Below, in pieces: positions 5,442 through 8,740 of a DNA stretch of 8,740 nt. Numbering within the stretch: position 1 is the first letter of the stretch; every line of letters starts with the position of its first letter. The position numbers were made by a program, and so were the translations under genes. The DNA comes from Flavobacteriia bacterium (lineage in GTDB: Bacteria > Bacteroidota > Bacteroidia > Flavobacteriales > Flavobacteriaceae). Below the pieces are notes generated by a model. That model did not search any database and had not been told where the DNA came from. It worked only from the letters and a program-made list of their open reading frames with translations. The stretch covers positions 1 to 8,740 of the forward strand of contig JAHBAN010000069.1 of NCBI GenBank assembly GCA_018500075.1. Direction: 5' to 3'.

Positions 5442-5765
5442 ATGGCATGGGTAATGCTCTTTGTTTCGGGGCTTCTTGAGACGGTTTGGGCCAGTGCGCT
5501 CAAACTCTCGGATGGCTTCACCAAACCGGTTCCGTCGATTGTATTCATGGTTTCTGCATTTATCGGCATGTGGCTGTTGGCCTATGCCATGCGTTTTATT
5601 CCGCTTGGCACGGCCTATCCGATTTGGGTCGGAATAGGGGCGATCGGTGCTTTTGCTGTGGGTGTTATACAGTTCGGCGAGCCTCTGACGACACTGCGTT
5701 TGATCAGTGTCGGGCTTATCCTGTTGGGCATTCTTGGCCTCAAGCTCACCAGCGGAGGCGCCTGA
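5442..5765 (+). CDS. SMR family exporter, Gdx/SugE-like subtype
   Basis: A 107-residue, four-helix small multidrug resistance protein of standard length. It works as an antiparallel dimer in the inner membrane and exchanges protons for cationic substrates. The proton- and substrate-binding Glu13 (GLLETVW) and Trp16 are present, as is the loop and third-helix motif IPLGTAYPIWVGIGA with Tyr59 and Trp62. The GLLE-VW start and the GTAY-IW-GIGA motif match the guanidinium exporter (Gdx/SugE) branch more than the Qac/EmrE branch. Residue 42, normally a Ser that hydrogen-bonds near the binding site in both branches, is Gly here, so substrate preference is uncertain. AGGGAG (5427-5432) lies 9 bases before the ATG. 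First gene of the five-gene unit; no guanidine riboswitch could be recognised upstream. Confidence 0.9.
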   Translation: MAWVMLFVSGLLETVWASALKLSDGFTKPVPSIVFMVSAFIGMWLLAYAMRFIPLGTAYPIWVGIGAIGAFAVGVIQFGEPLTTLRLISVGLILLGILGLKLTSGGA

Positions 5766-5766
5766 A

Positions 5767-6177
5767 ATGAAGCTCACCTCCGAGACAATCGAGACGGCAA
5801 GGTTCTACCTTTTTGGCTTAACAGCCTTGATTTTGCTGGTGTATGCGGCGCTGGCTTTGTTGCAAGGCACTCCGCAGCCGTTCTACTGGTGGGCGGCAGG
5901 CGCGATGGGCTTTAGCTCGATGCTGCTGCTGGTCTCCCTGTCGATCCTGGCAGGAAAGCAAGCGGCGAAACAGGCCTGGGACGAGCACTACCAGGCCACA
6001 AGCCGCAATGCGGCGGCGCGCGCCTTCTGGATCGCCATGGGGCTGTTTGTGCTCACTTGCCTGTTGCCGCCACTCGGGCTGGCGGACAGGGCCACGAGCA
6101 CGGCCGTTTTCGGCACGCTCATGGGCGCGAGCTTTCTGCTCTCTGTGGTCTATGACGAATGGCGCGCAGGCCGATGA
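5767..6177 (+). CDS. Four-helix integral membrane protein, unknown function, paired with an XRE regulator
   Basis: I do not recognise the family with certainty. The 136-residue product shows four hydrophobic segments: about 10-32, 40-62, 82-102 and 110-128. Between helices 2 and 3 is a charged cytoplasmic-type loop rich in Lys, Gln and Arg containing WDEHYQATSRNAAARA. The pattern of an acidic-aromatic DE-x-Y loop between two hairpins resembles small membrane proteins encoded next to short XRE-type regulators in many bacteria and archaea. In such pairs the membrane partner may sense a signal or hold the regulator; that role here is inference from the layout. The ATG at 5767 is preceded by GGAGG (5754-5758) at 8 bases and lies 1 base after the SMR stop. 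An in-frame start at 5707 would overlap the SMR gene and is not needed. Its end overlaps the next gene by 4 bases (ATGA). Confidence 0.8.
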   Translation: MKLTSETIETARFYLFGLTALILLVYAALALLQGTPQPFYWWAAGAMGFSSMLLLVSLSILAGKQAAKQAWDEHYQATSRNAAARAFWIAMGLFVLTCLLPPLGLADRATSTAVFGTLMGASFLLSVVYDEWRAGR

Positions 6178-6383
6178 GCGAGCTTCACAACAAACTCAAA
6201 GAGCTGCGCAGCGCACGCGGCCTTACACAAGCCGAGTTGGCCGAAGCCGCCGGAGTGAGCCGCAAGACGATCAACACCATTGAAAACCGCGTCTTTACCC
6301 CCTCGACAACACTTGCGCTGACACTGGCCGAAGTGCTTGGCGTCAGCGTGCATGATATCTTTCAACTGGAGCAATCCACATGA
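6174..6383 (+). CDS. Small XRE-family (Cro/CI-type) HTH transcriptional regulator
   Basis: A 69-residue protein that is almost only a DNA-binding domain: five-helix XRE fold with the helix-turn-helix over about 18-38 (LTQAELAEAAGVSRKTINTIE). The R-K-T recognition helix and the C-terminal LAEVLGVSVHDIFQLE segment are typical of the short, dimerising members. It has no separate sensor domain, so its signal probably comes through a partner, plausibly the membrane protein encoded just before it. The start at 6174 sits in an ATGA overlap with that gene's stop; an in-frame start at 6159 would lengthen the overlap. It in turn overlaps the hydrolase gene by ATGA at 6380-6383. It could autoregulate the unit through the GTTACA dyad near 5365-5415, which is untested. 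Confidence 0.92.
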   Translation: MSELHNKLKELRSARGLTQAELAEAAGVSRKTINTIENRVFTPSTTLALTLAEVLGVSVHDIFQLEQST

Positions 6384-7378
6384 TCACCAAGCTGCTGAGC
6401 TTTGCGGCCCTTTCTGTCGCGATCTATTTCCTGATCGCCATCGGGCTCATCCTGTCGCAATGGCCCAAGGCCTTGCCCGAACGCGAAGGGCTCGACTTCA
6501 GCAAGATCTTGCAGGGTAAGGGGACGCCCGCAGACAGCGCGCGCTTTCGCTTGGAGACGTTTGAAGCGCGCGATGGCAACACGCTCGGCTACCGCCATGT
6601 CAAGGCTGAGGGCGCTGAGGACGTGCCCCTGATCATCATGCTGCATGGTTCGGGCTGGTATCATGGCCAGTTTGACAGGCTGGCCTATGCGCTGCGCGAT
6701 GTGGCCGAAGTCAAGGCGCTGACGCTGCGGGGCCATGGCAACGGCCCCGACAAGACGGGGGATGTGCGCTACATCGGCCAGTTGGAAGACGATATTGCCG
6801 ACCTGATTGGCGAGACGGACCGCGAGGTTGTTTTGCTGGGGCATTCGTCGGGCGGCGGCCTCGCGGTGCGCTTTGCGGGCGGGGAGCATGGCGGCAAGGT
6901 TGATAGCATGATCCTGCTTGCGCCGTTTTTGAAATACAACGCACCCACAACAAGGCAGAACTCTGGCGGCTGGGCCTATACGCTCACGCGGCGCATCATC
7001 GGGCTGTCGATGCTCAGTTCGGCCGGCATTCATGCGCTGGACGGGCTGGCTGTGATCCAGTTCACCATGCCGCGCGAGGTGCTTTCGGGGCCGCAGGGCA
7101 AACACGCAACAACGCGCTATTCCTGGCGGCTCAACACATCCTACGCGCCGCGTGCGCAGTATCTGTCAGACCTGGCCGCACTGCCGCGTTTCACGCTGAT
7201 TGCAGGGCGAAAAGACGAAGCTTTCATTGCAGATGGCTATGAGCCGCTTATGTCTTCTGTCACGGACAAGGGCACTTATGCGCTTGTTGATGGCGTGGGG
7301 CACCTGGATGTTGTAGATGCGCCCCAGACTGAGGCGTTGATCAGGGAGCATTTGCGTGAGCGAAGCCGCGATAGATAA
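6380..7378 (+). CDS. Membrane-anchored alpha/beta hydrolase
   Basis: A 332-residue serine hydrolase. An N-terminal hydrophobic segment (about 5-26) with no cleavage motif I can call probably anchors it in the inner membrane with the catalytic domain outside the cytoplasm. The alpha/beta-hydrolase core starts near 60. It has the oxyanion-loop HG in IIMLHGSGWYHGQF (His89-Gly90) and the nucleophile elbow GHSSG (154-158, Ser156). The likely acid is Asp279 in AGRKDEAF and the catalytic His is His308 in GVGHLDV. The order and spacing fit a complete Ser-Asp-His triad. A lid-like insertion lies between about 185 and 260. The substrate (ester, lipid, lactone or peptide) cannot be inferred; the fold resembles lysophospholipase/esterase-type members. 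The start overlaps the XRE stop by ATGA and the 3' end overlaps the next gene by 23 bp, showing tight coupling. Confidence 0.88.
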   Translation: MITKLLSFAALSVAIYFLIAIGLILSQWPKALPEREGLDFSKILQGKGTPADSARFRLETFEARDGNTLGYRHVKAEGAEDVPLIIMLHGSGWYHGQFDRLAYALRDVAEVKALTLRGHGNGPDKTGDVRYIGQLEDDIADLIGETDREVVLLGHSSGGGLAVRFAGGEHGGKVDSMILLAPFLKYNAPTTRQNSGGWAYTLTRRIIGLSMLSSAGIHALDGLAVIQFTMPREVLSGPQGKHATTRYSWRLNTSYAPRAQYLSDLAALPRFTLIAGRKDEAFIADGYEPLMSSVTDKGTYALVDGVGHLDVVDAPQTEALIREHLRERSRDR

Positions 7379-8132
7379 CATAGCCGCCTGTGCCGCGATC
7401 GTTCACAAGGGCGATCCGGCACGGTTTCGCGCTGCCATGGCCGCGCCCTTGGGGCTGCGCGAGAAGCTACTGGTGCTTTATGCCTTCAATGTCGAGGTGG
7501 CCCGCGCGCCCTGGGTGACGGCCGAGGCAATGATTGCGGAGATGCGCCTGCAGTGGTGGCATGATGCTTTGGGCGAGATTGCCGCAGGCGGGGCTGTGCG
7601 CCGCCATGAAGTTGTCACGCCCTTGGCTGATATTCTCACGCCCGATCAGGCGCTTGACCTGCAAAAGCTGGTTGAGGCGCGGCGCTGGGATATCTACCCG
7701 GACGGGTTTGCCGATGAGGCGGCGCTCTGGGCGCATTTGCACAACACCACAGGCGCCCTGATGCGCGCCGCCCTCGGGCTGGCGGGGGCTTTGAGCGCGC
7801 CCGCGCTTGACGAGGGGCTGAAGGCTGTGGCGCTGGCGGGCTGGCTTACGGCTGTGCCCGCGCTGATCGCCCAAAACCGCCAGCCGCTGCCAGAGGTCTC
7901 TGATGCGGCCCTGCGGCGTCTGGCCGGAGAGGCGCTGGGCAAGCTCAAAACCGCCCGTCGCCTGAGCCTGCCCAAAGCGGCGCCCCGCGCCCTTCTGGCA
8001 GGTTGGCACTCGGCGCCTTTGCTCAAACTTGCCCAAAACGAACCGCCTCGCGTGCGCAATGCCACGCTCGAGCTTGCCCCGTTCCGCGCCCAGATGCGGC
8101 TCGCACGGCTCGCGCTCACAAACCGCTGGTAG
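7356..8132 (+). CDS. Squalene/phytoene synthase family protein, NDUFAF6-like, lacking the Asp-rich motifs
   Basis: A 258-residue all-helical protein of the trans-isoprenyl diphosphate synthase (squalene/phytoene synthase) superfamily, recognised from LREKLLVLYAFNVEVARAPW (34-53), MRLQWWHDALGEI (63-75) and the HLHNTTGALMRAALGL region (128-142). The two Asp-rich magnesium motifs of true phytoene or squalene synthases are absent. The first position reads YAFNVEVAR instead of a DD-x-x-D-type motif, and the second region (about 158-178) has no Asp. This pattern matches the NDUFAF6-like branch, whose mitochondrial member is a complex I assembly factor, so a non-enzymatic assembly role is plausible but unproven here. 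The start is GTG at 7356, supported by AGGGAG (7343-7348) at 7 bases and lying inside the hydrolase 3' end. Last gene of the unit before a hairpin-rich spacer. Confidence 0.82.
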   Translation: MSEAAIDNIAACAAIVHKGDPARFRAAMAAPLGLREKLLVLYAFNVEVARAPWVTAEAMIAEMRLQWWHDALGEIAAGGAVRRHEVVTPLADILTPDQALDLQKLVEARRWDIYPDGFADEAALWAHLHNTTGALMRAALGLAGALSAPALDEGLKAVALAGWLTAVPALIAQNRQPLPEVSDAALRRLAGEALGKLKTARRLSLPKAAPRALLAGWHSAPLLKLAQNEPPRVRNATLELAPFRAQMRLARLALTNRW

Positions 8133-8163
8133 CTCTTTTTCTTTCTCAAAATATCCTGGGGGT

Positions 8164-8214
8164 CTGGGGGCGACGCCCCCAGTTAAAACTGGGGTCTGGG
8201 GGCAACGCCCCCAG
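8164..8214. repeat. Two direct copies of a GC-rich palindrome
   Basis: CTGGGGGCG-A-CGCCCCCAG (8164-8182) and CTGGGGGC-AAC-GCCCCCAG (8196-8214) are nearly identical perfect palindromes, 32 bases apart, each preceded by GGGT or GGGGT. The sequence between them allows a mutually exclusive hairpin, CCCCAGTT-AA-AACTGGGG (8177-8194), linking the right arm of copy 1 to the left flank of copy 2. This suggests tandem duplication of one unit rather than independent terminators. Confidence 0.85.
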
Positions 8215-8219
8215 CCGGT

Positions 8220-8244
8220 CGGATTTTCGCGCAGCGAAAATCCG
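8220..8244. repeat. Perfect 11-bp hairpin downstream of the palindrome pair
   Basis: CGGATTTTCGC (8220-8230), loop GCA and GCGAAAATCCG (8234-8244) make an uninterrupted 11-bp stem, extendable by one T-A pair. With the preceding GC palindromes it forms a composite three-stem element. The sequence feels familiar as a recurrent Rhodobacteraceae intergenic hairpin, but copy number could not be checked. Confidence 0.8.
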
Positions 8245-8261
8245 AGACCCGCGCGCAAGAC

Positions 8262-8345
8262 CTAATCTTGTGGCCGCAGCACCAGCCAGATCAGCGCGCC
8301 GCCGGCGAGCATGAGAAACGGCGCCATCGCCAGATTGACCGAAAC
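8262..8345 (-). pseudogene. Detached in-frame C-terminal helix of the MFS transporter
   Basis: Directly after the TGA, the same frame continues for 27 codons to TAG (8264-8262) with the sequence VSVNLAMAPFLMLAGGAL followed by IWLVLRPQD. This is a clean transmembrane helix with a short basic tail, exactly what is expected for helix 12 of the MFS protein. Related transporters, as I recall them, have a Trp at the TGA position (a G-W-x-x-VN pattern), so a single TGG to TGA change would explain the interruption. Confidence 0.6.
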
Positions 8346-8740
8346 TCAGCCGGCCTGGGCCGATGTGCCCGAGCAGTTCATCAGCCCGCCCGAGGCCAGC
8401 GAGGCGACAAAAACGCCGCCAAAGACGATCAGGTCGTTCATGCCTTGGACGCGGCCGCGCTCCTCTGGTGCGTGGCTGCCGGCGAGCAGGCTTGTCGCGC
8501 CGATAAAGCCGAAGTTCCAGCCGATGCCCAGAAGAACCAGCGCCACAAAGAAATGCTCCAGATCAACGCCCATCAGCGCGACAGCGCCCGCGCAGGCCAG
8601 GATAAAGAGGCCCAGCGCCACAATTTTTTCCGCCCCAAAGCGCGCGATCAGATGTCCGGTGAAGAAGCTCGGCACATACATCGCCAGCACGTGCGCCGTA
8701 ACCACATAGCCGGCAATAAACTGGAACTTGTCGCGCAGGC
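8346..8740 (-). CDS. MFS transporter, C-terminal half, continuing past the right edge and ending at a premature TGA
   Basis: The minus-strand frame is open from the window edge (first full codon at 8738) to TGA at 8348-8346, giving 130 visible residues. They show four hydrophobic helices. The first is around VVTAHVLAMYVPSFFTGHLI, followed by the basic loop ARFGAEK. The second is ALGLFILACAGAVALM, and the third HFFVALVLLGIGWNFGFIGATSL. The fourth, NDLIVFGGVFVASLASGGLM, follows the EERGRVQGMN loop. These correspond to helices 8-11 of a 12-helix major facilitator in the inner membrane; the substrate is unknown. The start lies outside the window; GTG at 8705 is internal. The TGA falls before the expected last helix, whose codons are still present downstream in the same frame (8345-8262). 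This could be a truncation or a sequence error. The gene is convergent with the five-gene unit. Confidence 0.85.
   Translation of the reverse strand, partial: LRDKFQFIAGYVVTAHVLAMYVPSFFTGHLIARFGAEKIVALGLFILACAGAVALMGVDLEHFFVALVLLGIGWNFGFIGATSLLAGSHAPEERGRVQGMNDLIVFGGVFVASLASGGLMNCSGTSAQAG

Larger units (their letters stand above)
8133..8261. terminator. Hairpin-rich spacer between convergent genes, likely bidirectional transcription end
   Basis: The region between the end of the squalene/phytoene-synthase-like gene and the old end of the MFS gene contains no coding sequence. It begins with a pyrimidine-rich stretch ending in CAAAATATCC, then three stem-loops. Read from the minus strand, the first GC stem is followed by ATATTTT, which gives it terminator-like polarity for the MFS transcript. 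No clear T-run follows the stems on the plus strand. From memory, this kind of element is frequent at gene 3' ends in Rhodobacteraceae. Confidence 0.5.

Noticed and set aside
8164..8214. Tandem palindromes as a CRISPR-like array
   Set aside because: Only two units with a very short spacer, GC-only palindromes and no cas genes; better explained as an intergenic hairpin repeat.

Overview
The window reads as chromosomal DNA of a GC-rich alphaproteobacterium, most likely Rhodobacteraceae (Roseobacter group). This is inferred from the codon use, the protein types (CysRS, a CimA-type citramalate synthase, an NDUFAF6-like squalene/phytoene synthase family protein) and the style of the intergenic hairpins. 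The first 19 bases are an exact Nextera/Tn5 mosaic-end adapter, so base 1 is the artificial end of a sequenced fragment or contig.

Left part (20-2018), all on the minus strand. A class I/II PLP aminotransferase (828-2018) is followed by a small VOC/glyoxalase-fold protein (365-736). After a 269-bp gap comes the first 25 codons of a gene running off the left edge, possibly an MttB-like trimethylamine methyltransferase family protein (start at 95).

Middle (2019-5364), plus strand. A divergent intergenic region leads into cysS (2286-3647) and cimA (3754-5364). The cysS leader is the highlight. A sigma-70-like promoter (TTGACA-like box, 17-bp spacer, TATAAT-like box) lies only 7 bases before a 14-codon ORF encoding MRREICIICSIITC. 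It carries three Cys and five Ile codons and sits directly upstream of cysteinyl-tRNA synthetase and an isoleucine-pathway enzyme. It is followed by a G/C-rich inverted repeat that could compete for the cysS ribosome binding site. This looks like a ribosome-mediated attenuator, possibly translated from a leaderless mRNA. A REP/REPIN-like inverted pair of palindromes separates cysS and cimA.

Right part (5365-8132), plus strand. A tightly packed five-gene unit follows a dyad-bearing promoter region: an SMR (Gdx/SugE-like) exporter, a four-helix membrane protein, a small XRE-type regulator, a membrane-anchored alpha/beta hydrolase, and a degenerate squalene/phytoene synthase family protein. Adjacent genes are 1 bp apart or overlap by 4, 4 and 23 bp, so they are probably co-transcribed and translationally coupled.

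Right end. A 120-bp hairpin-rich spacer (two copies of a GC palindrome plus a third hairpin) separates this unit from a convergent minus-strand MFS transporter. Only its C-terminal half is in the window, and an in-frame TGA cuts off the predicted last helix although the downstream codons are still well preserved. I see no tRNA, rRNA, CRISPR array, insertion sequence or phage gene.
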